Assembly: GCA_014155875.1 (NCBI GenBank)
Contig: JACEFZ010014452.1
Location: 62,001 to 126,000, forward strand
Reading direction: 5' to 3'
DNA length: 64,000 nt
Source: Cepaea nemoralis
Lineage: Eukaryota; Mollusca; Gastropoda; Stylommatophora; Helicidae
Shown here: positions 10,661 through 21,499 of the stretch, in pieces
Layout of the letters: every line of letters starts with the position of its first letter
How positions within the stretch are numbered: the stretch's first letter is position 1
Made by a program: the position numbers and the translations under genes
The notes under the pieces: generated by a model
Seen by the model: only the letters and a program-made list of their open reading frames with translations
Databases searched by the model: none
Told to the model about the DNA's origin: nothing

Positions 10661-10795
10661 CAACTAATAAAAAAGTTAGTTGCATATCCTTTACAGGACG
10701 TTGCAGTCAACACCAGCATTATTTGCTGTTGCGATTTATTGGCACGTTTACTTTCAGTAGTTTTCCATTGCTGTCTGAACGTACTCAAACTACAA
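10661..10795 (-). repeat. Central-domain SINE fragment, minus strand
   Basis: It matches the 3' half of the SINE at 13124-13375 in reverse: GCATATCCTTTACAGGAC, then the CAGTCAACACCAGCA block, then TTTTCCATTGCTGTCTGAACG. The tRNA-like head is absent or too decayed to see. Confidence 0.6.
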
Positions 10796-11215
10796 GACTA
10801 TTTATAACAAATAATTGAATGGTAATTCAGTTGTAGATCTTCCCGTTGGAATTAAAGGTGTTTAAACGGGTTTAAAAGTAAAATGGATCGGTACAAAGCA
10901 CGAACCCCGTATCTTCAGTGACGATCTTAGAACATTGCTCCTTAGTACCAAACGACGTAGTCCGGAGTCAACACACAACCTTCGGAGTGCGAGGCGGGCA
11001 GCGAAACCACTTCGCCATGGAGACGCCCCGTTGTTATGTGAAGTATCAAGCATATATTCTAGGTCGCTACACATGAGGTGGGGTGTTCTCATCCTGTCTT
11101 TGTCTCCTTGCCTTTCACATCAATTCCCTAAACATTCTGAAACGTGTCTTATACCAATGTTTATGAGGATGCATTGACCTCAGAGCCGTAAAGGCCGGAA
11201 TAGCATATTTCTGCC

Positions 11216-11282
11216 TCATCTAGGGACTGAACCCGGGTCACTGTCCTGACAGGCCATTGAACTAACCACAGTGCCACCCCGG
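11216..11282 (-). repeat. tRNA-derived SINE head (fragment)
   Basis: The reverse complement reads GGCACTGTGGTTAGTTCAAT (A-box-like) and GGGTTCAGTCCC (B-box-like) about 40 bases apart. No body or tail can be assigned. It is probably an old SINE. Confidence 0.4.
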
Positions 11283-11517
11283 CTTGCAGCCAATGGTAGA
11301 TGCAAAAGCCTAGAGATAAGTATAAGTCAGCACAATGTATTTAAAAGACTGGCGTTGTGTCGGTTGATCCCATAAATGGCATGCGTTAAGAAATTGTCCG
11401 AAACCAGGAGTGATGACACAAAAGAGGAAACATAATACAAAGATACTATTCAACATCAGTCTCAAGACAGGTTGGCTAATATAGACAAACGCTAGGAAGA
11501 GGTTAACACAGTGTGCC

Positions 11518-11518
<1 letters not shown>

Positions 11519-11604
<86 letters not shown>
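11519..11604. repeat. (TA)n microsatellite
   Basis: About 43 TA units end exactly where the 5'-truncated LINE at 11605 begins. Its translation gives the YIYI frames, which are not genes. Confidence 0.95.
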
Positions 11605-11606
<2 letters not shown>

Positions 11607-12330
11607 TACAATTGGGACGATTGTTCCAATTCAAGCACCAAGCGACGTTTTTCACGCCAGAAACGGGCCATAAGTTTAATTTATGGCAATCATTTATCTG
11701 ACAATCCTAGCCTGCATAAACGCCTTCAGTTACTACCACTCCGCAAACGCACGCTTTTCAATAAGGCCAAACTAATTCATAAAATCCTACATCGGAATGC
11801 CTTTGGCCATTGTTTATATATAATGCTAAACACAGTAAACTACACATTCCGAAGCCTAGGATTGACTTATACAAAACCAGCTTAACGTACTCTGCAGCTT
11901 AGCTGTGGGAGAATCTTCCACAAGAAATCAAAGCCACCACCAATCCATGTGCATATAATCCCAAATTATTCGAACAGTATCTCAGTACAGATTACCTTCC
12001 CCCTTAATATTATAAATAATAATAATAAAACCCTAGTATAACAGCCAGACCCCTTTTGGTAGACCAGTATATTCCAAATAGCTAATAACAAGTGCCACAC
12101 CATTATTTAATATTACTGAATCGTGTAGAATTGATGTTTGCATTTCGCCCATGCCTTTATAATGCATATATTTTATATTGTTGCTGTTCTCAGTTAGCCT
12201 TGAATGATGTGTGAATGAAATAATGTATGAAAGAGAGTGATAGAAGGGCAGAATTTTAGACGGGTCTGCGTGCTCAATTCTTAACCCTTTGAAAATAAAG
12301 TATGTTCGTTCGTTCTTTCGTTCCTTCTTT
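11605..12330 (+). mobile_element. CR1/Rex-like LINE, 3' fragment
   Basis: This is the same sequence family as 45610-46380. Shared blocks include CAAGCACCAAGCGAC, the ACGCCTTCAGTTACTACCAC block, and the 3' end GAAAATAAAGT followed by GTTCGTTCGTTC. It is 5'-truncated at the end of the (TA)n tract. It covers the C-terminal end of the RT frame (AKLIHKILHRN region, with frame breaks) plus the 3' UTR. The (TAA)n tract of the 3' UTR is short here and long in the other copy. Confidence 0.7.
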
Positions 12331-12703
12331 AGATAGCATACTTATCTTATCAAGTATCATTATTAAGGTCTTTTACATATTTAGACCATGCATGCGAAAT
12401 CTGATCTTTTTTCTATTATGATTTTGCCATCTTTGGTGGTTAGGCATCCCGCTGATAAATGTGTTGTTTTCTTAGTGATGTTTTTAATTCGTTTGTGCAT
12501 TAGTTTGGTATTCCGGGAGTTGTGTTGGTTTTAAATTTCCCTGTAATTTCCCTCAAGCAATACTTCTTTTAACTCGTTGCACAATTGTATAACTTTCCTG
12601 TGAATCTCTTCGTATGTTTCATAGCATTGTTTGTTATTTCTACTTATTTCCATTAGTGTTAAGATGTATTCCATTATCCATTTCTTACCCCCCCCCCCCC
12701 ATG
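12331..12703. other. Non-coding stretch
   Basis: AT-rich sequence without recognisable coding potential. It ends in a poly-C run at 12689-12700. Confidence 0.5.
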
Positions 12704-12842
12704 AAAGGTTAACTCGGTCAACAAACACCCCCAGAAGTCGGATGTGTCAGCCTAACGGTGCAAGAAAGCAGCTCTACTTTAAACAAGCACAACGCAATCA
12801 CGGCAGAAAAAACTTCCCGGATGAACGCAGAAGAAGAACATC
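12704..12842 (+). repeat. Short dispersed repeat ending in AAGAAGAA
   Basis: It aligns with the reverse complement of 25018-25145. Shared landmarks are TAACNCGGTCAACAAAC, GGATGTGT, and the end GGATGAACGCAG followed by AAGAAGAA. The ordered ends and simple-repeat tail suggest a SINE or a LINE 3' end. I cannot name the family. Confidence 0.5.
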
Positions 12843-13123
12843 CATTTCTGACATTCTATCATTCTCATTTTGGGATAGTTGCTTCTGCGGCCTAGCAGAC
12901 TGACGTCTTCACCATTTCCCATTGGTCACTGATATTTTGAAATATAATTTCCTAATCAGCCAATGCATCAAATCTAATCTTTACATCTATGTCAAATTTA
13001 TCTTGTAACTCATCACTCTGAAATGCATATAGATCAAATATTGTGTTTCTTGGTGTACATTTGTCTTTCTTTAATTTTATATGTATATTGCTTATGACTA
13101 ATATGTTGTCGCTATAGGAGTCT

Positions 13124-13375
13124 GGCCGGTCTCTCTGGCCGATGGGGTTACACCACTTTCTCCGTAATCCCGTTTATCACGCAGAGTCTCGTAGCGGGCG
13201 AGAACTGGGAGCTGTTCGACCCCCGTTGATGACTTGCGGGATAACTGAGCCGGCCGCTCAGAAAGCAATGGCAAACTACTGAGCGTAATCTTGCCAAGAA
13301 ATCAATAGACAGCTGAAAGATGCTGCTGTTGACAGCGATGTCCTGTAAAGGATATGCGAATTTAAAAAAAAAAAA
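13124..13375 (+). repeat. Full-length tRNA-derived SINE with conserved central domain
   Basis: The head has an A-box-like CTGGCCGATGGGG and a B-box-like GCTGTTCGACCCC. The body carries the block AATGGCAAACTACTGAGCG...TTGCCAAGAAATCAA seen in every copy in this window, and the end is GTCCTGTAAAGGATATGC plus poly-A. It is flanked by ATAGGAGTCT (13114-13123) and ATAGGTGTCT (13376-13385), a 10-base target-site duplication with one mismatch. The central block resembles the Meta-type domain of known animal SINEs. That name is an inference. Confidence 0.8.
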
Positions 13376-13385
13376 ATAGGTGTCT

Positions 13386-15178
13386 GCATTTGGTATAGTT
13401 TTTGCAACATTTAAGGCATTTCAGAATCTTCTGTTGATGAGATATTAAAGCAGCCAATAGTTAAATAGAGCCACGATGACATGGGAGTGTTTTCGCTTGC
13501 CTACTAAGACAGCAGTCTGGGTTCTGTTCTTCAATGTGGGCATGAATAGTCTGTTCCAACTAGATGTGCTTAGAATTCGATCTAGCCTTACAGAAATGTG
13601 TATTACAAAATGTTAAGAATGTTCTGGACATTGATTGAGTAAAGAAAGACAACGATTAATGCAAATATCCACTCTATCTTGTATTGCGCAGCCTGGACAA
13701 TATGAAAGCTGATCACTTAAAACCATAAGGGTGATATCTGCTATCAGACGAACGTTTTATATCTACACGAAACTTAGCAAATAAGCAAGAATATATTATA
13801 GCAAATTAACCACAAAATTAAAAAAAAAAAAATATCTGACAGTCACTTCAATATAGTCTCAATCAACTGCCAAGGTTAACACACACAAAAAGTCAGTTGC
13901 ATTTTATTTACATGACTTTGCAACCAATCTCATAATTTATAGACTGGGTTAGATTTTCTAGACAATTATATAAACTCTCAGTAGCTTGCCATGACTTTCT
14001 GAAGGTACGACGCGCATACCATTGTTAAAATCAACGCGATGCGAGCTGCTATCAATTACTCTCCAGCTGACTTCAAGTAGAGTATGTCGGTAGAGAATGT
14101 AAGACTGCGGTCACTACACCTAAGACATCTACGCCGACACTGCCAAGTTTAATATAAACAAGTACATACACACAAGCTCTGATAACGGTACCTCGTTTAT
14201 TGTGTCCTCCATTTCAGTGTTGTTTGTGTCGTTCGAACTGATATTCTCCCCAATACCAGCTGCCACGTACATAAGTTTGCTCAGGGCACTCACTTGTGAC
14301 CTTCGTTGAGATACATGTGTGTCAAAAACTCAGCATAAAAATGACCGTTAAAATTTATACTGACACAATTATTACATTTCAGTTTACTACGCACTTGACA
14401 ACGCCAGCTGGGAAGATGTTGGCAATTTTAGATGAGAAGTGCAACAAACTAGGAGAATAGGCTAAGCCGTGTCCTGGGTGGTGATGTAATGATATACTAT
14501 TTCACAGGTTATGTACAAGTAGTAAATTAATATGCATGTAAAAATCCCGGTTTACACTACTTTATGGGCATTGAACATATATTGCTAGAATCCTTGTTAT
14601 AGACAAATCAGCACTATGTAGACATATAAAAGTCATGTTCAAGCAAAAAAGACAAAAGATGATATAACCGCTAGAATGGTTTGAGATCTTGAAGAGAAAT
14701 AATGACAAAATAATCAATAAGAAACAAATGAAACACTGTAAGTTGAGGTTCTGCCAACAAACAACGTTATGTTATACACGGCCTGCATTTATACTTCTAT
14801 TTTACCTTGTTATACAACTACTGTTAATGATCATGAGGCAAAAGGGTTAAAGACAAGATGATCAACTGCATTGCACCTTACCGACTACACATCCCGTATG
14901 GCTTAGTTTTCTGTCCGCAAGGCAGACCGCCGAATTATTTTACAAAGCACGAACTGTGTAGCTCCAGAGACGACCCCTGGAGTCTCCAATGAATTGCAAT
15001 CATGAACTGTTTGACCACCGCCAAGAAGAACATCTACTTCACTATGTGACATGTGATATTGTACTATCTACGAGGGTACTTCAAACGACAGCCTTCAATG
15101 TGAGATAGAAATTACAATAACCATTGTATTATCTTCTCACATGCCAACATTGTTGTTAAGGATGTAAGGGATGTTAAG
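13386..15178. other. Non-coding stretch, no gene recognised
   Basis: About 1.8 kb of AT-rich sequence with short A runs (13820-13832) and no long frame, repeat match or splice-bordered exon that I can support. Confidence 0.5.
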
Positions 15179-15216
15179 CACGTGACATCACAATGCAAAC
15201 GAACATGGTGACGTCA
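15179..15216 (+). promoter_or_regulatory. Candidate promoter motifs: E-box and CRE
   Basis: CACGTG at 15179-15184 and TGACGTCA at 15209-15216 are perfect palindromic sites for bHLH and CREB/ATF factors. They lie 25 bases apart, with a GC-richer patch (GGCCGCCCC) just after. They sit about 200 bases before a frame that ends at a good splice donor. Single short motifs occur by chance, so this is only a candidate. Confidence 0.25.
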
Positions 15217-15418
15217 TAAGCACAGTTTAAATGTGGCCGCCCCACTTTTGACATGCACCAAAGAGGAGCAGCGTTCTGTTTGTGATGTTATAGTCGTAAA
15301 TACTTCCCTTTGCTTATATTTAGCAGTGTCTAGTGAAATACGTATATCTGTGTACAATATAAATATTGTGGCTGCATTCTAAAATGGGTCGGGTATTAAA
15401 GTTGCGGGCCAGTAGGCA

Positions 15419-15609
15419 ATGCGCCAAGCTGGCCAGTTGAAGCGTAGAGTAGAAAAACAAGCAGGCGCACCGATTATCTGTGACGCCCTACCGAGAAACG
15501 GCCTCATTTCTCTTGCTGACTGCAGCGCAACAGGTCGGGCCAGACATATCAAAATTTATATTATAAGTCCCCGATTTTTGTATAGATTAAGACTTGGTTT
15601 CGGACAGGG
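15419..15609 (+). CDS. Possible first exon of a host gene
   Basis: A 64-residue basic frame runs from the ATG at 15419 into GGACAGGG followed by GTAAGT at 15610-15615, a consensus donor. It lies downstream of the E-box/CRE pair. An earlier ATG at 15384 has a short frame that would compete for initiation. The peptide resembles nothing I know, and no partner exon was found. It may be chance. Confidence 0.15.
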
Positions 15610-15696
15610 GTAAGTTTTCGATAGTTATATAAATATATTTACATATGTGATTAAATGTGAAAAATCAATGTATATTCTAGAAATTAAATCCACCCA

Positions 15697-15780
15697 CACT
15701 GGACAGAACACCAAAGACCGAGACATGTGGAGAGCCAAGAACGCCTACGCCAGCTGGCAGGGCACTTGATGATGATGATG
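15697..15780 (+). mobile_element. RTE-like LINE 3' end fragment
   Basis: AACGCCTACGCCAGCTGGCA, then GGGCACTTGATGATGATGATG, matches the C-terminal codons, stop and (TGA)n tail of the LINE fragments at 47760-48135 (there on the minus strand). Only about 80 bases are recognisable. Confidence 0.65.
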
Positions 15781-15917
15781 ACACTAGACAGCGTGATGTA
15801 AAATAGTAAATTCTTAAGCCACGAGGAGAATCAAATAAGGCTACCCATAAGGCGGGAATTCATTTATCGTATTCAGGATATTTCGATAAATCAGGCTTGG
15901 TTGAAAGTATTAACAAT

Positions 15918-15918
15918 G

Positions 15919-16002
<84 letters not shown>
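15918..16002. repeat. (TA)n microsatellite
   Basis: A pure TA run that abuts the SINE head at 16003. The minus-strand YIYI frame here is not a gene. Confidence 0.95.
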
Positions 16003-16004
<2 letters not shown>

Positions 16005-16226
16005 CGGTCTCCCTGGCTAATGAGTTAATGACTGTATCCGTAATCTCGTATATCCACGTAGGGTAACACAGGTGCGCGAGATTCGATAGCGGATCGCATC
16101 GCATTGGTTACTTACGCGGGTATGTGATCCGGTCGCTCAGAAAGCAAGGGCAGACTAATGAGCGTAATCTTGCCAAGAAATCAACAACTGCGGTAAAATG
16201 CTAATGTTAAAACCGATGTCCTCTCT
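16003..16226 (+). repeat. Central-domain SINE
   Basis: GGTCTCCCTGGCTAATGAGT forms the head, followed by CGGTCGCTCAGAAAGCAAGG, TTGCCAAGAAATCAA and ACCGATGTCC. It is the same family as 13124-13375, but its 3' end is replaced by a (GT)n tract at 16232. It abuts (TA)n on the 5' side, so it is bracketed by microsatellites. Confidence 0.75.
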
Positions 16227-16228
16227 GT

Positions 16229-16231
<3 letters not shown>

Positions 16232-16280
<49 letters not shown>

Positions 16281-16281
16281 G

Positions 16282-16367
<86 letters not shown>
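16232..16367. repeat. Compound (GT)n-(GTGC)n-(GT)n microsatellite
   Basis: Pure GT, then about 18 GTGC units, then GT again. The [12 protein letters not shown] frame here is simple-sequence translation. Confidence 0.95.
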
Positions 16368-16703
16368 AAGACGACGGTAGGATTTTTTTGTTGAGAAGGG
16401 GGGAGGACTGCCGCCCGACCCTCAGCTCAGAAAGTGTTGTTGTTTTTTTTTTTTATATATACTTCAGCATTGTTGTGAACTTACCTGTATATCTACAAAA
16501 GCATAACGACATCGAATCTGAAAACATCATATCTGAAACCTCATAAACGTGTTATATCGCTAATTGAGTAATACTTCATATCGCTAACAGCAATATGGCA
16601 AACAGCGTAAACACTTCATATCGATAACAACTTCATTTCTACATACATACAGACAGATAGACATACATTTGAGTCGTATAATAAAATGTGTAAATGCTAC
16701 AAC

Positions 16704-16918
16704 GCCGGGCTCCACGGCGAAGGTGTTACGGACGCTGTTCGTAGTCCCGTATACCCGTGTTCGAAACACAGCTTACAGCAGACCGCGTTGTGTTGGTTTT
16801 GCGTTGATATCGGTGACGGTCGTTCAGAATGCAATGGTGAACTACTGAACGTAAACGTGCCAAGAGATGACAGCGACAAAAATGCTGGTGTAGACTGCGA
16901 TGTTCTGTAAAAGAAAAG
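16704..16918 (+). repeat. Central-domain SINE, divergent copy with target-site duplication
   Basis: The head carries a B-box-like GTGTTCGAAACAC. The central block reads AATGGTGAACTACTGAACG...GTGCCAAGAGATGACA and the end GCGATGTTCTGTAAAAG. It is flanked by TGCTACAAC at 16695-16703 and 16919-16927, a perfect 9-base duplication, so the borders are firm although the sequence has drifted from the other copies. Confidence 0.75.
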
Positions 16919-17344
16919 TGCTACAACACACAATTAGGGCCGGTAAGGAGGATTTGTTAAAAACAAAAACAAACGAACCTCATACAGGAAAATAACTGAC
17001 GTTTAATTTTAGTAAAACTTTAGTTAAGTAAACTTAAACTCACTGAGCCACATCTTTAGTGCGGTTAAAATTATCGTCGCCAATTCTTCCTAAGTATTTA
17101 GCGAGTCTTGCAGCCGTATTAAGGCCGCTGTCCTATGATAAAGGAAGAAACAAGATATAATCAAGAATAGAAACAATGTTCTTTGTTATTAATTAAGTTC
17201 TAGGCAAGTTTATATTAATATCACACCATCGTTACCATCATCATCCTCTTTCTAATGTAGCTCTTATACAGGATCGCATGAAAGATTCTTCACTAGTTCA
17301 CATGAACTTGTGCATGGTATTTGCAAGAGAACGTACACGCGTGT

Positions 17345-17600
17345 GCCATCATGTGATATGCCGATGAGCATAGATGGTCATATTTCACCTTCTCACATGA
17401 ACATCAATGTCTTGGATCAGCTATGTGATCCAGTATCGATTTTGCCACGCAATCAAGTCATTCAATTATTTATTTTTCTGCCTTCCTCCATGTTCTTTTC
17501 GTGTCAATTATTTCACCAAATCACATCTGGCAATCTGTGTATTAATATCTCTACGAGTACTACATTTCTTTATGAGAGCATAATTGTGCCTGATGGCCAT
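17345..17600 (-). mobile_element. RTE-like LINE C-terminal fragment
   Basis: The reverse complement aligns with the LINE end at 22010-22200 (ACTGGTAAGATCGAGGGGAA region and the closing CATGAC...CGGCATGGCACATGATGG), here with many substitutions. No open frame remains. Confidence 0.5.
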
Positions 17601-17811
17601 CTATCGTAAGTCAAGGATGTAGAGCATGGCAGGGCACGAATCTCATTTCTTCATTTTGTATCTTGTAGAATCTTTCTAGTTCAGTGGTTCTCAATCTTTA
17701 TTTTTAGCCCATTCACCCTTTCACCATAGGACAGAATGTCATTCCGCCTTTCCAAAATTGTCTGCCTCAAAAGGTGCATTAAATATAACATGTCTATAAT
17801 ACTGACAATCC

Positions 17812-18720
17812 TTATTTCAAAGCTCCTCCTTTGACAAAATTCACTACCCTAACGGTTTGATCCAAAATCTCCCCCAATGGAGCTGGAAGTGTTTTGGAGG
17901 CCAGTATCTGACGATGGATCATGCAATGAATGTCTGTCACATTTGGGGTACGTTTATTCACACTAACCTGAAATCCTGATTTTGTCCCCAACATATCTGG
18001 TACTCCATCTGTATAACACTAACACATATTATCCCATAAAATATGTTCTGACACAAGGAAAGAAGAAACCTTTTCCAAAATAGCAGAGGCCTTGTTAGTT
18101 GTTTTAAGAGGACAACAAAAAAGAATCTCTTCTTTAAATGATCCTGAATGCACATACCTTGCAAACACCATCAACTGAGAACACGATGCCACATAAGTCG
18201 TTTTATCAATTTGAATTGAATAGAGCCAAAATCCTGCAGACTTGATCTCTTGCATAACTTTGCATACCGATCCTCCTTTGAACAGTATCGTTTGATAATG
18301 AAACCGTTGCAAGTATTTTTCTCTAATCCACTTCCCAACACAATTTCCACCATCTTTAGACAACAATGTTTGATCAGTTTCCCCCATTTGTATGTGGTTA
18401 TCTCCAGTGCTACGAAATAAGAAGCTTCAGCAACATTTTGGTTTGTTTCTTGGATGCCCTATTAAATCCAGTCTCATCCTTTTGACAGCATTCCTAAGAC
18501 GTTCAAAATAGGTTGTGCCCTTGTCCTTGTGTTGAGGATTAACATCACCAAATGTTGCTTCAACTTTGTCGGTTTCATAGAATCATTTGACAAACCTTTA
18601 CCACAAATAACACTTTTAGGTAGTTCTTCTCCATTGATGACAATAATTGTGAATCCATACTCAATATATGAATGATCATATATTCTTTTTTTTTAAATCT
18701 CATCATGGGCTTCAGACTGT
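17812..18720 (-). pseudogene. hAT transposase pseudogene, ZBED5-like
   Basis: Reading down the minus strand, the N-terminal piece near 18690-18560 resembles the BED-finger region of ZBED5-type proteins (YIEYGFT, INGEELPKSVICG, NDSMKPTKLKQHL). The core follows with IQIDKTTYVASCSQLMVFAR, GSFKEEILFCCPL, and then IHCMIHRQILASKTLPAPL. This order matches hAT-family transposases and the domesticated ZBED5/SCAND3 group. At least three frame changes and several stops interrupt it, and the C-terminal dimerisation domain is missing below 17812. I read it as a decayed transposon, not a domesticated gene. Confidence 0.7.
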
Positions 18721-18789
18721 GTAAGTATAAAAGGAAAATGTCAAGATAAACTATAATAAATAATACTATTTTCACACATAAAAAGTTTA

Positions 18790-19739
18790 ATATTTATTCA
18801 TTTTATATATTCCACAATGTGGCTGGCATCAAGAAATGCGATCATAAGTTTTAGTACCCTAAATTAAGGAAAGGTGATGTTTCCACCTGATCGCACTTTC
18901 ATTATTAGTACATTGCTACCCATGATCGAAGCCCATATCGATCTGAGAACTCATATCATAAGCGATGATGGCGATCGTATCGTGCATTGTGAAACAGCAA
19001 CATGACATACTTACACGAATCTTTTAATCATTCCCGAACCTTTGTTCAGCGAGAAGACCCCTGCAATTGTGCATACACAACCAAGAACTTGGGCACACAC
19101 CAAAACGGAAATAAAACGCATCTCCTGGACGAGCCGGGCTGTTTTCGTCAGCGACGTTAGAGATTTTGACTATGGCAAAATGGAAGTTCTCAGTTGAGAT
19201 AAGCAGCCTTTTCTAAGAGACAGCCAGAATCCTATTTGGTTCACCTCTCTTTATCTATCTCATGTAGGGCTGAATACAGCTTATGTACGGCAGTGGCCAC
19301 AATACCATGGGCAACAGTCTTAGCTGACTGGGTAAACTACATGAGTGACGTAGGGGTAATATTCTACTAAGGGCATGTCTATCCCTAGTACAAACATGAC
19401 TGGGACGGTGAACACGGCTGGTGAATCTAAATAGATCAACGGCGTCGAAAGTGAAACAGCAGAGTGTGTGGCACACATGAGGCGTATTCAAGACACGATA
19501 GTGAATATGGCTGGCCAATGTAGAAGAGATTGGGACCTCACCACGTAATATCCCAAAAGACAGCAATTGTATTTCAACAAGAAGAAAACAGCGATTCGGG
19601 TAATTCTTGGCTACATAGAGATAAACCTGCTGTAAATATATTTAGGGAAGAGACAACTCCTAATGTGAATAAGGAAGTGCATAATGACGAATACATCCCA
19701 AATTCTTTTTAAAGGGTGCATTCTGACAATACCTACCTG
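18790..19739. other. Non-coding stretch before the RTE-like LINE
   Basis: No convincing gene. The part just before 19740 may be the 5' UTR of the LINE, but I have no second copy with which to test this. Confidence 0.4.
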
Positions 19740-19742
19740 CAA

Positions 19743-20460
19743 GTAGAAGGAGAAGTCTAAGAATTGGTTCGTGGAACGTACGCTCCCAGTATCAAGCAGG
19801 GAAATTTGATAATCATATTGCCGAAGCAAAAAGCATGAATTCCGATATTTTAAGCGTATCTGATGGACAGATGGAAGTTATATAAGGAGAGAAGATTACA
19901 TATTCATTAACGCCGGTGGAGATCATCACGGGGAGTAGGAATTTTAGCAAAACAGAAATTTAGGGAAACATATTAGTGGATTCTGAGCTAATAGTATGAT
20001 TTTTTAATTTTTTTTTATTCGCATATCCTTTACAGGACATCGCTGTCAACAGCAGCATCTTTCGCTGTCTGTTGATTTCTTGGCAAGATTACGCTCAGTA
20101 GTTTGCCATTGCTTTCTGAGCGGCCGGCTCAGTGTCCCGCAATTCACCAGCGGGGGACGAACCGCTCCCAGCTCGCTCCCGCTACGAGACTGCGTGACAA
20201 ACGGGATTACGGAGAAAGTGTTGTAACCCCTCAGCCAGAGAGACCGGCTTAATAGTATGATACTACTCAAAAGTAAGACAAGACCGTTCGACAAAGTGAT
20301 ACTTCAGACGTATGCTCCAACAACTGATTATAATGTTGACTAGCTAGAAGACTATTATGAAGCCCTTCATCAAACACTGAAAGTTTAAAAATCATCACAG
20401 GTCCTAATTGTCACGGGAGACATGAACGCAAAAGTTGGAAAACAATACATATAAGCAGAT
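19743..20460 (+). pseudogene. RTE-like endonuclease, split by a SINE
   Basis: RIGSWNVRSQYQAGKFDN starts the domain, as in RTE/APE endonucleases. After the SINE come VILQTYAPTTDYN and the catalytic stretch IVTGDMNAKVG (near 20408-20440). The frame is broken by stops and by the 249-base SINE insertion. In a living element the protein nicks the target site. Confidence 0.65.
20001..20249 (-). repeat. Central-domain SINE inserted in the RTE-like endonuclease
   Basis: It is the reverse complement of the 13124-13375 family, nearly full length: T-rich tail first, then GCATATCCTTTACAGGAC, TTGGCAAGATTACGCTCAGT, and the tRNA-like head ending in AGAGACCGGC. It is flanked by a perfect 12-base duplication TAATAGTATGAT at 19989-20000 and 20250-20261. 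Confidence 0.9.
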
Positions 20461-21214
20461 AGTAGGGCAACGTGGTATGGGAAACAGAAACGATAGAGAA
20501 GACCGGCTTATACAGTTGTGTAAATAAAACAATATTATTGTTTGTAACACATTTTCCAAACATAACCCTAGGAAACTGTATACATGGAAAAGCCCTGGAG
20601 ATAGAACAAGAAACCAAACTGACTACATTATTATTAGAAATAGATTTAAAAACAATGTTAAAAATGCCAAAACATACCCTGATGCTGATATTAACTCTAA
20701 CCACAACCATGTAGTCTTAAAATTGAAACAACCAGAAATAAGTCAACTATACCTGGTTGAAGTAAAAAATAAATATGTCAGGTTAATCGTTGAAAATATG
20801 GAACAATATCGAAGTGAAAGTACGGAGAATACAATTAATAAAAAATGGGAATGTGTAAAACCAGTATACAGATGGCAAATACCACCTTGTCAGTGAAGAT
20901 AAATAAGAAAAAACAATTATGGATAACCGATGAAATCTTGAACAAAATGATTCAAAGAAAAAAGCAAAAAGATGGAGAGAAATAGAGTATCTGGAAATAA
21001 AACACAACTCAAAAGAATTACATGAACATATAAAAAGATTTACAAAGAAGAAAAATGATATAACAGGAAACGGTTGAATTAAATTTAAATTTAAAATGAA
21101 ATTATAATTAATAACACCGACATAATAAAAAGATACACAGAGCACACATAAGATTTATTCTGGGACAGCAAGATCAATAAATCAACATTGTAAATTACTC
21201 AATGGGGACTAAAC

Positions 21215-21495
21215 ATATTAAAGGCTGAAGTAGAGAAGGCTATTAAAAAGATGAAAGAAGGAAAGGCTGCAGGACCTGACAAGATAACAACAGAGATGAT
21301 AAAATCCTTATCAGGCTTTGACACTGAAACTATCACAGAATGTCTATTCTAGACTCTGACAGATATATATATAATACTGGCTACATCTCCTAGTACTTGT
21401 AAACATCCATTTTCATCACACTACCCAAAAAGCCAAGAGCTGTTGATTGTAAAGATTACAGACTTAGCCACATAACTAAGATACTGCTCAAGGTT
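21215..21495 (+). pseudogene. RTE-like RT fingers region
   Basis: AVEKAIKKMKEGKAAGPD-type sequence (read as EVEKAIKKMKEGKAAGPDKI) is followed in the next frames by the PKK...AVDCKDYR region and TKILLKVI. It ends where the nested LINE fragment begins. Several frameshifts are present. Confidence 0.6.
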
Positions 21496-21499
21496 ATAC

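Noticed and set aside
11511..11885. Long frames rich in Tyr-Ile, Ser-Leu or Arg-Glu here and at 15919-16104, 46366-46569, 46917-47617, 51520-51964 and 56027-56341
   Set aside because: They translate AT, CT or GA microsatellites. Length varies between array units and no domain is present.
17812..18720. Domesticated ZBED gene
   Set aside because: Stops and frameshifts run through the region and no splice pattern rescues it.
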